From: CAIVAT01 sp964473485
GTDB taxonomy: Bacteria; Bacteroidota; Bacteroidia; Bacteroidales; FEN-979
Length of the DNA: 64,000 bases
Direction of reading: 5' to 3'
Assembly (NCBI GenBank): GCA_964473485.1
Contig: CAYYPH010000010.1
Span: 1-64,000, forward strand
Both the position numbers and the translations under genes were made by a program. The notes beneath the pieces are model-generated. The model was not told the origin of the DNA and did no database searches. It saw only the letters and a list, made by a program, of their open reading frames with translations. Below are positions 1 through 8,265 of the stretch, in pieces (the first letter of the stretch is position 1; every line of letters begins with the position of its first letter).

Positions 1-2634
1 GGGTGCAACATCCCCACCCTGTTTGCCGACGGTTATGAAGCCGACGACGTGATCGGCACCCTGGCAAAACAAGCATCTGCCCAGGGATTCACCACTTACA
101 TGATGACCTCCGACAAAGATTTCGGCCAACTCGTCACCGACAATATCTTCATCTATAAACCAGGAAAGGCGGGCGGAGATGCAGAAGTGCTGGGAGTAAA
201 GGAGGTATGCGAAAAATACGGACTCCGGAGGCCCGAACAGGTCATCGATCTGCTCGGGCTTTGGGGCGACGCTTCCGACAATATCCCGGGCATCCCTGGC
301 GTGGGCGAAGTGACCGCGAAAAAACTGCTTGCCGAATTTGACTCAGTCGAGAACCTGATTGCCAACGCGGCCAGCATCACCAACGAAAAACTGCGCCAGA
401 AGGTGATCGATTTCCGCGATCAGGCCATCCTTTCAAAACAACTGGCCACCATCATCCTCGATGTGCCGGTCGAATTCAACGCGGATGCCCTGCTGCTGGG
501 CCGACCCGACGAAAACCGCCTTCGCCGGCTCTTCGACGAACTCGAATTCAGAACCTTCGCCCAGCGGTTTTTCACCTTTTTTTCATTAAAAGAACCTGGA
601 GGAGAGGAAGGGATTCAACTTGATGAATTCAAAATTCAAAATTCAAAATTCAAAATTCAAAATTCAAAAGATCAGTCAGTCAATCAATCAATCAGTCAAT
701 CAATTTACGTCACGCGTCACCCGTCACCCGTCACGACTTCAGCGTCACCCGTCACGACTTCAGCATCACCCGTCACGATGTTCGAGTCTCCCGAAAGGGA
801 TGTTGACCCAATCGATGGCTTCTCCGACATTTCCACCACCCCCCACACCTACCACCTGGCCGGCACCGTTGACGAGCAGCGGGCATTGGCATCGATGCTG
901 CTGAAACAGACTTCAGTGTGTTTCGATACCGAGACCACCGGGGTCGACACCAGCATCGCTGAACTGGTCGGGCTGTCATTCGCCTTTAATCCGCACGAAG
1001 CCTGGTACGTCCCGCTGCCCGGCAACTACAACGAGGCCCATGAGGTGGTATCGCTCTTCAGGCCTTTCTTCGAAAGCGAAACCATCGAAAAGATCGGGCA
1101 GAACATGAAATTCGACATCGCCATGCTGAAATGGTACGATGTTGAGGTGAAGGGCCCCCTGTTCGACACCATGCTGGCCCATTACCTCATCCAGCCTGAT
1201 ATGCGGCACGGCATGGACCTCCTGGCAGAGACCTACCTCCGTTACCGGCCGGTGTCCATAGAGTCGCTGATCGGCAAAAAAGGGTCGGAACAGATGAGCA
1301 TGCGCATGGTCGACACGGAGGTCATCAGGGATTATGCCGCCGAAGATGCCGATGTCACCCTACGGTTGGCGCAGGTCTTCAAACCGATGCTGGAGGAGTC
1401 GGGGATGAAGGAGCTGTTTGATGAGATTGAGATCCCCCTTATCCAGGTCCTTGCCGACATGGAGGCACGCGGGGTGAGGATCGACCCGCAATCGCTCCGG
1501 GAATACTCGCAGGAGCTGGCCAAAGAGATTGCAGTGCTCGAGGATGCCATTTATGCCGACGCGGGGATGAAGTTCAACATCGCCTCACCGAAACAGCTGG
1601 GCGAGGTGCTTTACACCCATCTCCGGATTGTCGACAACCCGAAACAAACCAAAACCAAACAGTTCAGCACCAGCGAGGATGTCCTGGTAAAACTCGAAAA
1701 CAAACATCCCGTCATCCGGAAGATCCTGGAATACCGGTCGCTCACCAAACTTAAGTCGACGTACGTCGACGTACTTCCCACCCTGGTCAATCCGCGCGAC
1801 GGAAGGATCCACACCTCCTACAACCAGGCAGTGGCAGCCACCGGCCGGCTCAGCTCGAACAATCCCAACCTGCAGAACATCCCCGTACGTACCGACAAGG
1901 GACGCGAGATCCGCAAGGCGTTCGTTCCGGCCGATGACCGTTACCTGCTGCTATCGGCCGACTATTCGCAGATCGAACTCCGCATCATCGCCCACCTGAG
2001 CCGCGACCAGGGGATGATCGGCGACTTCAGGGAAGGACTCGACATCCACACGGCCACGGCTGCCAAGGTTTACGGCGTTCCCCTGGCTGAGGTCACCCGC
2101 GACATGCGCAGGAACGCCAAGATGGTCAACTTCGGGATTATTTACGGCATCTCCGCCTTCGGCCTCTCCGAGCGGCTGAATATCCCGCGCAGGGAGGCGG
2201 CCGATATCATCCACCAGTACTTCCTGCAATACCCGGGCATCAAGACGTACATGGAACAAACCATCGCCATGGCGAAAAGCAGGGGATACGTGGAAACGAT
2301 GATGAAACGGCGCCGCTACCTGCGCGACATCAATTCGGGCAACGCCACCGTGAGGGGATTTGCTGAACGCAACGCCATCAATGCACCGGTGCAGGGTACC
2401 GCCGCCGACATGATCAAGATTGCCATGATACGCATCCACCGCGAGATGAACCGGCAGGGCCTGCGGTCCTCCCTGATCCTCCAGGTACACGACGAACTGG
2501 TGTTCGACGTCCTGAAAGAGGAACTCGACATCCTGAAACACATCGTTCTCACAGGAATGCAAAATGCCATTCCGCTCGACCTCCCCGTCCTGGTCGAGAT
2601 GAACACCGGGACCAACTGGCTGGAGGCGCACTGA
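1..2634 (+). CDS. polA: DNA polymerase I, 5'-truncated by the window edge
   Basis: Family A DNA polymerase for Okazaki-fragment processing and repair synthesis. The reading frame is open from base 1, so the true start lies outside the window. Domains in order are the end of the 5'-3' nuclease with its helix-hairpin-helix region (GIPGVGEVTAKKLL, about 290-330), a low-complexity linker (about 620-790), a 3'-5' exonuclease, and the polymerase. The exonuclease looks intact: FDTETTG, NMKFDIAML and YAAEDADVT carry the usual acidic residues. The polymerase shows motif A (DYSQIELRIIAHLS), the O-helix region (RRNAKMVNFGIIYG) and motif C (VHDELVFD). The odd part is the linker, which is built from heptamer, tetramer and 21-bp repeats that keep frame. 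No neighbour suggests special regulation. Confidence 0.97.
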   Translation, partial: GCNIPTLFADGYEADDVIGTLAKQASAQGFTTYMMTSDKDFGQLVTDNIFIYKPGKAGGDAEVLGVKEVCEKYGLRRPEQVIDLLGLWGDASDNIPGIPGVGEVTAKKLLAEFDSVENLIANAASITNEKLRQKVIDFRDQAILSKQLATIILDVPVEFNADALLLGRPDENRLRRLFDELEFRTFAQRFFTFFSLKEPGGEEGIQLDEFKIQNSKFKIQNSKDQSVNQSISQSIYVTRHPSPVTTSASPVTTSASPVTMFESPERDVDPIDGFSDISTTPHTYHLAGTVDEQRALASMLLKQTSVCFDTETTGVDTSIAELVGLSFAFNPHEAWYVPLPGNYNEAHEVVSLFRPFFESETIEKIGQNMKFDIAMLKWYDVEVKGPLFDTMLAHYLIQPDMRHGMDLLAETYLRYRPVSIESLIGKKGSEQMSMRMVDTEVIRDYAAEDADVTLRLAQVFKPMLEESGMKELFDEIEIPLIQVLADMEARGVRIDPQSLREYSQELAKEIAVLEDAIYADAGMKFNIASPKQLGEVLYTHLRIVDNPKQTKTKQFSTSEDVLVKLENKHPVIRKILEYRSLTKLKSTYVDVLPTLVNPRDGRIHTSYNQAVAATGRLSSNNPNLQNIPVRTDKGREIRKAFVPADDRYLLLSADYSQIELRIIAHLSRDQGMIGDFREGLDIHTATAAKVYGVPLAEVTRDMRRNAKMVNFGIIYGISAFGLSERLNIPRREAADIIHQYFLQYPGIKTYMEQTIAMAKSRGYVETMMKRRRYLRDINSGNATVRGFAERNAINAPVQGTAADMIKIAMIRIHREMNRQGLRSSLILQVHDELVFDVLKEELDILKHIVLTGMQNAIPLDLPVLVEMNTGTNWLEAH
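626..780 (+). repeat. In-frame simple-sequence repeats inside the polA linker
   Basis: Three kinds of short repeat follow one another. Bases 626-667 are six perfect copies of AATTCAA, encoding a 7-residue repeat (KIQNSKF). Bases 671-705 are TCAG/TCAA tetramers. Bases 722-763 are two copies of a 21-bp unit beginning CGTCACCCGTCACG, with a partial third copy to 780. The six heptamers (42 bp) and the 21-bp units are multiples of three, so the polymerase frame survives. The stretch lies between the 5'-nuclease and 3'-5' exonuclease domains, where added length should be tolerated. Confidence 0.9.
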
Positions 2635-2712
2635 AGGGAATGAGTGATTGAGTGAATGAGTGAATGAGTGAATGAACGAATTGCTCACCCGTTCACCTGC
2701 TCACCTGTTTAC

Positions 2713-2812
2713 NNNNNNNNNNNNNNNNNNNNNNNNNNNNNNNNNNNNNNNNNNNNNNNNNNNNNNNNNNNNNNNNNNNNNNNNNNNNNNNNNNNNNNNN
2801 NNNNNNNNNNNN
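2713..2812. other. Assembly gap (100 N)
   Basis: Exactly 100 undetermined bases. The 55 bases before the gap (2658-2712) are identical to the 55 bases after it (2813-2867). This looks like two contig ends sharing one repeat-bounded overlap, so the real gap may be zero or negative, or may hold further repeat copies. Spacing here should not be trusted. Confidence 0.98.
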
Positions 2813-2900
2813 GAGTGAATGAGTGAATGAACGAATTGCTCACCCGTTCACCTGCTCACCTGTTTACAAATTGAGTGATTGAGCTTACCGCTGACCAAAT

Positions 2901-2930
2901 TTGCATAATCTGAAAAAATCCTCATCTTTG
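2901..2930 (+). promoter_or_regulatory. Bacteroidota-type promoter for the ROK kinase gene
   Basis: TTG at 2901-2903 and CATCTTTG at 2923-2930 are separated by 19 bp. This fits the Bacteroidota pattern of TTG, a 19-21 bp gap and TAnnTTTG, with one mismatch in the -7 box. It lies 53 bp before the ATG at 2984, and the right arm of the inverted repeat would fall in the 5' leader. Confidence 0.5.
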
Positions 2931-2983
2931 CATTCACTCATTCACTCATTCACTCAATCACTCATTTTTAATAGTCCCAACCC

Positions 2984-4096
2984 ATGGCTTACCACTCCGA
3001 TCCCAGGATAGTGATGACCCTCGATGCCGGGGGCACCAACCTCGTTTTCAATGCCGTACAGGCCGAGTCAGAGATTCTTGAACCGATCATTCTTCCTGCA
3101 AAGGCCGACAGCCTCGAAGGGGTGCTCAAAACCATCATTGCCGGGTTCAGCGAGGTGAAATCGAAACTCACCCACCCGCCGGTTGCCATCAGCTTTGCTT
3201 TTCCGGGACCCGCCGATTACGAAAACGGGATCATCGGCGACCTGCAGAACCTCCCCTTCTTCAAGGGGGGGGTCGCGTTGGGCCCCATGCTGACCGAAAA
3301 ATTCGGCATCCCTTCGTTCATCAACAACGACGGAGATCTGTTTGCCTATGGCGAAGCGATTGCCGGGCTGCTTCCGGAAATCAATAAAAAACTGGAGGAG
3401 GCCGGCAATCCGAAACGCTACCGCAACCTCTTCGGCTGCACCTTCGGCACCGGCTTCGGCGGCGGTATCGTCACCCGCGACGGGCTGCTGGTTGGCGACA
3501 ACAGCGCCGGCGGAGAGGTCAACCGGGTGCGGAACAAGACCTTTAAGAACTGGGACGTTGAAGAAAGCGTCAGCATCCGTGGACTGAAAAGAGAGTTTGC
3601 CCACCACACCGGCCTCAACATCACCTCCTGCCCCGAACCCAAAGAGATCTTCGAGATTGCGACGGGAAAACGACCGGGAAACCGCCAGGCAGCCATCAGC
3701 GCTTTCCATGCCTTTGCCCGCGACGCCGCCGATGCCATCGCCAATGCCATCTCCCTCATCGACGGGCTGGTGGTCATCGGCGGGGGTTTGTCGGGTGCAT
3801 ACCCCGTGTTCCTTCCCACCCTCGTCGAAGAGATGAATAAACCCTACGACACCATGTCGGGCCAGCCACTCGAACGCATGGAGGTGGTTGCATGGAACCT
3901 TGAAGACCCCGGACAGCTTTCGGGTTTCCTTGAGCCCGCGTCGCACATCATCCCGGTTCCGTTCTCCGGTAAAACGGTCAGTTACGACTCCTCCAAGCGG
4001 ATCGGCGTGGGAATCTCGCGTCTCGGGACCTCAAAAGCGGTATCGGTCGGCGCCTATGCCTATGCCCTGAAAAAGCTGGATGGCAGGCAGGCTTAG
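2984..4096 (+). CDS. ROK-family sugar kinase (glucokinase-like)
   Basis: A 370-residue cytoplasmic protein of the ROK/ASKHA fold that would phosphorylate a hexose, probably glucose or an N-acetyl sugar. Visible motifs are the N-terminal phosphate loop LDAGGTNLVFNAV (about 12-24), the substrate region NNDGDLFAYGEA (about 115), and the second phosphate motif GCTFGTGFGGGIV (about 150-162). VVIGGGLSG near 265 is the adenosine-binding loop. The cysteine-rich zinc motif common in ROK repressors and kinases is not evident, and there is no helix-turn-helix, so it should be an enzyme rather than a regulator. The start at 2984 follows a Bacteroidota-like promoter and lacks an SD site. Substrate is not decidable from sequence alone. 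Confidence 0.85.
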   Translation: MAYHSDPRIVMTLDAGGTNLVFNAVQAESEILEPIILPAKADSLEGVLKTIIAGFSEVKSKLTHPPVAISFAFPGPADYENGIIGDLQNLPFFKGGVALGPMLTEKFGIPSFINNDGDLFAYGEAIAGLLPEINKKLEEAGNPKRYRNLFGCTFGTGFGGGIVTRDGLLVGDNSAGGEVNRVRNKTFKNWDVEESVSIRGLKREFAHHTGLNITSCPEPKEIFEIATGKRPGNRQAAISAFHAFARDAADAIANAISLIDGLVVIGGGLSGAYPVFLPTLVEEMNKPYDTMSGQPLERMEVVAWNLEDPGQLSGFLEPASHIIPVPFSGKTVSYDSSKRIGVGISRLGTSKAVSVGAYAYALKKLDGRQA

Positions 4097-4120
4097 CATT
4101 CCCGCCTGAACCATGCCTGG

Positions 4121-4176
4121 AATCAATGCTACATTAATGCTACACCACCCGATCGCATTCTCCTAATGCATTGATT
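4121..4176. repeat. Spaced inverted repeat downstream of the ROK gene
   Basis: AATCAATGC at 4121-4129 pairs with GCATTGATT at 4168-4176 across about 38 bp. It lies in the 211-bp gap between the ROK gene and the next gene. No T-run follows directly, so it is not a convincing terminator. Confidence 0.35.
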
Positions 4177-4254
4177 TCGTGGCGCAATGCTTTATCTGTG
4201 TCTGATTTTTTCGGGCTGCCCTAACATTTAATTTTCTGCATTCATATTTTTTCG

Positions 4255-4262
4255 TAATTTTG
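4255..4262 (+). promoter_or_regulatory. -7 box upstream of the Omp28-like gene
   Basis: TAATTTTG matches TAnnTTTG exactly and lies 46 bp upstream of the ATG at 4308. A good TTG -33 element is not present; TTCTG near 4234 is the closest match. Confidence 0.5.
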
Positions 4263-4307
4263 TGGATGTAATTTCTGAAAATCAGTAATAACCAAACCTA
4301 AAACCCA

Positions 4308-5831
4308 ATGAAAAAATTTACACTTTCTCTTCTGATCGTTATGGCAGGGCTCTTCGTGAGCGCCCAACCCGTTGCCCGCGAAATGGTGGTCATGGAAGTC
4401 GGCACCGGAACCTGGTGTACCTACTGCCCCGGCGCTGCCATGGGCGCCGATGATTTGCTTGCCAACGGAAAATTCGTCGCGGTTGTCGAAAATCACAACG
4501 GCGACAGTTATGCGAACGCGTACTCCAACGCCCGTAACAGCAAATACGGCATTACCGGTTACCCAACCGCCACTTTCGACGGAAACCAGGCCGTGGTTGG
4601 CGGCAACCACTCCAGTTCAATGTATGGAAGCTACCTGCCGAAATACAATACTGCTATTGCCGTTGCATCCCCTGTGTCTATGGAAATGGAAGTGACCAAT
4701 TCGGGCCTCGATTACCAGGTAACCCTTACGGTCACCAAATCGGATGTGATCACCGCCACTGATATCCGGTTGCTTTTTGCCGTTACCCAGTCGCATATTC
4801 AGCAGAACTGGCAGGGCCAGACCCACCTGGAGCATGTAAACCGCCTGATGGTCCCCGATGCACACGGAACTGTCATCAGTTTCGCCAGCGGAGATGTGCA
4901 GGTGGTGAACCTCAGCTTCTCTCTGCCGGCAGCCTTGCCGATTGAGGACTGCGAATTTGTAGCCTGGCTTCAGAATTATGATGCCGGTCAGGGAAACTGT
5001 CCCGGCGGATCGGTTAAGAAGTGGACCACCTTCCAGGGAATCAAAAGAGGGGTTGTCGACCTGACACCCGGCTTTGAAGTGCCTTCGCAGCAGATCAACA
5101 AAGGCGATGCTGTTACTTTTACCAACACCACCCACGGCGGGTACATTGGTGTACCGGAAATTTACGAATGGCACTTCCCGGGCGCAACACCCGACACCTC
5201 CTCGCAGAAAAACCCCACCGTCACTTATAACGAGTGCGGCCCGCACGACGTGACCCTTATCGTATGGCGCGGCGGACAGATTGACACCCTCACCGAGACC
5301 GCTTATATCCAGGTTGGTCCGCAGGTCAACGTAACTGCCACACCAGGAAATATCTCCTGCTGGTACCAGCCCATCACCCTCGATGCAACCACCCCGAACG
5401 CCACCTCCTACCTGTGGCAGCCGGGCGGTATGACCACCCCTTCCATCGACGTCACCTTCCTTGAATATGGTATCGGGACCCATGAATTCACCGTTACCGT
5501 GGTAGCCGACGGATGCGAGCAGACCCAGGTGGTGACCGCCACCCTCGATGCCTGCACCGGCATTGGCAATAAATCACCGGAGGTCTCCGCCAACATTTAT
5601 CCGAACCCGAGCAACGGTGATTTCACCATTGAACTGGCTTCCGGCAAAACCATCACTGCCGACCTTACCATCACCAACACCGTCGGGATGGTGGTTCGCA
5701 CCATCAGCCATGTGACCATCGCAGGCGGCGCTACCGAAAACCTCACGGTTTCGGGCCTGAATCCGGGACTTTACATGATGTCGCTGCGCAACAGCGAGAT
5801 CAGCGTGACCCGTAAGATCATGGTCAAATAA
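4308..5831 (+). CDS. Secreted Omp28-like thioredoxin-fold/PKD protein with T9SS sorting domain
   Basis: A 507-residue exported protein. Residues 1-19 are a signal peptide. Residues about 25-115 form a thioredoxin-like domain with the redox-type motif WCTYC (Cys37 and Cys40) and a later cis-Pro-like GYPT, as in Omp28-related outer membrane proteins. A PKD-like domain lies around 255-340 (YEWHFPGATPDTSSQKNPTV), followed by an Ig-like part. The last ~80 residues (IYPNPSNGDF to RKIMVK) are a type A T9SS C-terminal domain, so the product should be exported and anchored or released at the surface. It is first of three T9SS cargo genes on this strand and is followed by its own terminator. Whether the CxxC is redox-active is unknown. 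Confidence 0.85.
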   Translation: MKKFTLSLLIVMAGLFVSAQPVAREMVVMEVGTGTWCTYCPGAAMGADDLLANGKFVAVVENHNGDSYANAYSNARNSKYGITGYPTATFDGNQAVVGGNHSSSMYGSYLPKYNTAIAVASPVSMEMEVTNSGLDYQVTLTVTKSDVITATDIRLLFAVTQSHIQQNWQGQTHLEHVNRLMVPDAHGTVISFASGDVQVVNLSFSLPAALPIEDCEFVAWLQNYDAGQGNCPGGSVKKWTTFQGIKRGVVDLTPGFEVPSQQINKGDAVTFTNTTHGGYIGVPEIYEWHFPGATPDTSSQKNPTVTYNECGPHDVTLIVWRGGQIDTLTETAYIQVGPQVNVTATPGNISCWYQPITLDATTPNATSYLWQPGGMTTPSIDVTFLEYGIGTHEFTVTVVADGCEQTQVVTATLDACTGIGNKSPEVSANIYPNPSNGDFTIELASGKTITADLTITNTVGMVVRTISHVTIAGGATENLTVSGLNPGLYMMSLRNSEISVTRKIMVK

Positions 5832-5854
5832 TATTCTTCATTACTGTTTTCAGG

Positions 5855-5895
5855 GAGGCTGACTTGAAATATGCAAGTCAGCCTCTCTCGTTTTT
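5855..5895 (+). terminator. Rho-independent terminator after the Omp28-like gene
   Basis: A perfect 12-bp stem, GAGGCTGACTTG (5855-5866) with CAAGTCAGCCTC (5874-5885), has a 7-nt loop and is followed by TCTCGTTTTT. It begins 23 bp after the stop codon. Confidence 0.9.
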
Positions 5896-5897
5896 CG

Positions 5898-6009
5898 CCG
5901 GGAATTGAATTCCCGGGCCATGGAGAATGAACCATTCATCGTCGGATTTGCCCGTTTCATCGAAAAACCTCAGGAGCCATTATTTTGATACACCTGGCCT
6001 GGAGCCAGG
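5898..6009. repeat. Two short palindromes between terminator and peptidase promoter
   Basis: CCGGGAATTGAATTCCCGG (5898-5916) is a perfect palindrome around one base. CCTGGC (5993-5998) pairs with GCCAGG (6004-6009). They could be operator sites or small hairpins; nothing shows which. Confidence 0.4.
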
Positions 6010-6024
6010 CAACCATTTTTACTG

Positions 6025-6032
6025 TATTTTTG
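6025..6032 (+). promoter_or_regulatory. -7 box upstream of the first C25 peptidase gene
   Basis: TATTTTTG matches TAnnTTTG and lies 28 bp before the ATG at 6060. It also argues against a start upstream near 5985, which would lie before the promoter. Confidence 0.5.
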
Positions 6033-6059
6033 TCTGTTAATAACCAAACGCTCTCTTCA

Positions 6060-8156
6060 ATGAAATTTAACCTTATTCTTTTATCGCTGATCATCACCGG
6101 ATTTACAGCTTTTTCCGGAACCATCGAAAAGACCTTCACCTTCAGTCAACCCAGGCTGAAGCAGAATGGCGCGTATACCACCGTTGAGCTGGACCGGACC
6201 ATGCAGGCCGGTCTTCTGGGCGAACCCTCCCTGCCCTACCACCAGGTCGCCCTGATGCTTCCGCCGGGCGAATCCGCCACTGCAATACAGATCACCGGAG
6301 AGGAACTTACCTGGATCCCCGGCCGCTACGAACTCTTTCCCCGCCAGGCCTCACAGCCGTTGTCGAAAGGCCCCGACGGCATCTTCAGGAAAAATGAAGC
6401 GGTTTACCAGCTAAACGCAGACTACCCGGCCCGGCCCGCGGGCAAGCTGATCAACAGCACGATGAACGGATTTTCGTTTGCCTTGTCAACCTTTACCCCG
6501 GTCATTTATAACCCCGCACGGGGCGCCATCGCCTGGTATAGGAAAGTCACGGTGAGGATCACCACCCAACCCGGCCGCGATGCGTCGAACGCGCTGAAAA
6601 ACATCTCCTCCTCGCCCGATGCCCTGCGGCGTGTGAAACTCTTCGCCCAGAATCCGGAGATGACCAGCCGATACCCTGAAAAAAGCAGGCTGAAATCCGA
6701 TTATGAGATCCTCATCATTACCCGCCAGCAATTCATTCCCGGTTACCAGGACCTGGTGAACTATTACAACGGTCAGAACAGGCCGGTGCAGGTGACCACC
6801 ACCGAGAATATCCAGAACACCATGACCGGCGCCGACCTGGCCGAGAAGGTCCGCAATTACATCATCCAGGAATACCAGAACAACAGCATTGAACATGTGG
6901 TGCTGGGCGGCGACGTCGAACACATCCCCTTTCGCGGTTTTTATTGTTATGTCATTTCGGTGCCAGATTATGAAAGTTACAATATCCCGGCCGATATCTA
7001 TTTCAGCGCCCTCGACGGCAACTGGAACACCAACGGCGACGGCAAATGGGGGGAACCGGGCGAAGACGACCTGCTCCCCGAAATCTCCGTCGGCCGCATG
7101 TCTTTCAGCAACACCACCGAACTGGCCAACATGGTGCACAAATCGGTCAGCTACCAGCACACCCCGGTCGCCGAGGAGATGAAAAAACCGTACCTGGTTG
7201 CAGAGTTTCTTTACGATCCCCCCCTCACCTGGGGTTCGGATTACCTCGAACTATTGGTCGACGATCACGACGATAACGGTTATTTTACCCACGGAATCCC
7301 GTCGGCCATCAACGACATCACCCGGCTTTACGACACCCTCGGATTCAACTGGGGAACCGGTCAGTTATTCGAACAGATCAATGAAGGAAAATCGTTTATC
7401 CACCACAGCGGCCACTCCAACTCCAGTTACATGATGCGGCTCAACAACTGGGACATCACCAACCAGAATTTTTCGCAGGTCGATGGCATCCATCACAACT
7501 ACCAGCTGATGTACACCAACGGATGCACCTGCGGCGCATTCGACGACAACGACTGCATTTCCGAAAAGGCCACCACGATCGCCAACTGGCTGGTAGCAGG
7601 AATTTTTAACTCCCGTGAAGGCTGGTTCAACCAGGGTGAGACCGAAGGACCTTCGGCCCACATCCACCGCGAATTCATCAGCGCCCTGTACCACCCCGAT
7701 CCCGATTCGGCACAGTCCACCCTGGGCATGGCCCATACCATGTCGAAGATCAAAACGGCGCCCTGGGTCGGACTGCCCGGCGAATTTGAACCCGGAGCCC
7801 AGCGCTGGTGCTTCTACGACTGCAACGCGCTCGGCGATCCCGCCCTGGTCATCTGGACCGACAATCCCATCGTCGGCATCCCTGCGATAACCGATGCACA
7901 ATCCGGCCGGCTGACCATCCTCCCGAATCCCGCACGGGAATCTTTCACCATGCAGTTCCACACCGAAAAAGCCTCCGCTTACCACCTGAATATCAGCAAT
8001 CAGACCGGCCAGACGGTATATGCATCAAAGGGCACCACCGCCGCCGGATCACAGACCCTGAAGGTCAGTATCGTCGGTCTTGCGCCTGGCATCTATTTCT
8101 GCCGCCTGGATACCGGAACCGCAACACTGACCGGAAAATTAATCGTGATCCGTTGA
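6060..8156 (+). CDS. Gingipain-like cysteine peptidase (family C25), T9SS cargo
   Basis: A 698-residue secreted endopeptidase. The start at 6060 was chosen because it opens with a signal peptide (MKFNLILLSLIITGF) and follows a -7 box. A propeptide-like region is followed by the caspase-like C25 domain (about 225-560). The catalytic His is most likely His452 in HHSGHSNSSYMM. The nucleophile is Cys489 or Cys491 in YTNGCTCGAFDDN, at about gingipain spacing. The last ~80 residues (ILPNPARESF to KLIVIR) are a T9SS sorting domain. No PKD repeats are present, unlike its downstream neighbour. Such enzymes degrade external proteins or process surface proteins; specificity (Arg, Lys or other) cannot be told. 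Confidence 0.87.
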   Translation: MKFNLILLSLIITGFTAFSGTIEKTFTFSQPRLKQNGAYTTVELDRTMQAGLLGEPSLPYHQVALMLPPGESATAIQITGEELTWIPGRYELFPRQASQPLSKGPDGIFRKNEAVYQLNADYPARPAGKLINSTMNGFSFALSTFTPVIYNPARGAIAWYRKVTVRITTQPGRDASNALKNISSSPDALRRVKLFAQNPEMTSRYPEKSRLKSDYEILIITRQQFIPGYQDLVNYYNGQNRPVQVTTTENIQNTMTGADLAEKVRNYIIQEYQNNSIEHVVLGGDVEHIPFRGFYCYVISVPDYESYNIPADIYFSALDGNWNTNGDGKWGEPGEDDLLPEISVGRMSFSNTTELANMVHKSVSYQHTPVAEEMKKPYLVAEFLYDPPLTWGSDYLELLVDDHDDNGYFTHGIPSAINDITRLYDTLGFNWGTGQLFEQINEGKSFIHHSGHSNSSYMMRLNNWDITNQNFSQVDGIHHNYQLMYTNGCTCGAFDDNDCISEKATTIANWLVAGIFNSREGWFNQGETEGPSAHIHREFISALYHPDPDSAQSTLGMAHTMSKIKTAPWVGLPGEFEPGAQRWCFYDCNALGDPALVIWTDNPIVGIPAITDAQSGRLTILPNPARESFTMQFHTEKASAYHLNISNQTGQTVYASKGTTAAGSQTLKVSIVGLAPGIYFCRLDTGTATLTGKLIVIR

Positions 8157-8205
8157 CCAGTGTTATTTTTTTAACAGAATTCTTCTTTAATTCCGTAGGA
8201 ATCTG

Positions 8206-8213
8206 TAACTTTG
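8206..8213 (+). promoter_or_regulatory. -7 box upstream of the second C25 peptidase gene
   Basis: TAACTTTG matches TAnnTTTG and lies 53 bp before the ATG at 8266. No clear TTG -33 element is found at the right distance. It suggests separate transcription of the two peptidases. Confidence 0.5.
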
Positions 8214-8265
8214 CGTTCGGATTGTTACGGAAATTTTTCAGTTAAACCATTAATAATTAAAACCT

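Larger units (their letters stand above)
2635..2983. repeat. Repeat-rich intergenic region with a 36-bp inverted repeat
   Basis: The 349-bp region between polA and the ROK gene is mostly repeat. Bases 2639-2674 are built of the octamer GAATGAGT/GATTGAGT, and their perfect reverse complement is at 2931-2966. Between them is a word of the form gctcacccgttcacctg, seen before and after the N gap. A shorter copy of the octamer type is at 2870-2884. The arms could form a long hairpin in DNA or RNA. No gene is visible here. Confidence 0.85.

Noticed and set aside
1951..2688. Long minus-strand frame opposite polA
   Set aside because: It lies antisense to the polymerase domain with its conserved motifs, and its start falls in the octamer repeats. 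It is a shadow of a GC-rich gene.
3068..3946. 292-codon minus-strand frame opposite the ROK gene
   Set aside because: The plus-strand frame has the ROK motifs, and the minus frame has no recognisable domain.
5898..6009. A tRNA or small RNA gene in the gap before the first peptidase
   Set aside because: The palindromes do not make a cloverleaf, and no T-loop sequence is present.
5985..6059. Upstream N-terminal extension of the first C25 peptidase
   Set aside because: It would begin at a TTG and contain the -7 box TATTTTTG, and the signal peptide begins at 6060.
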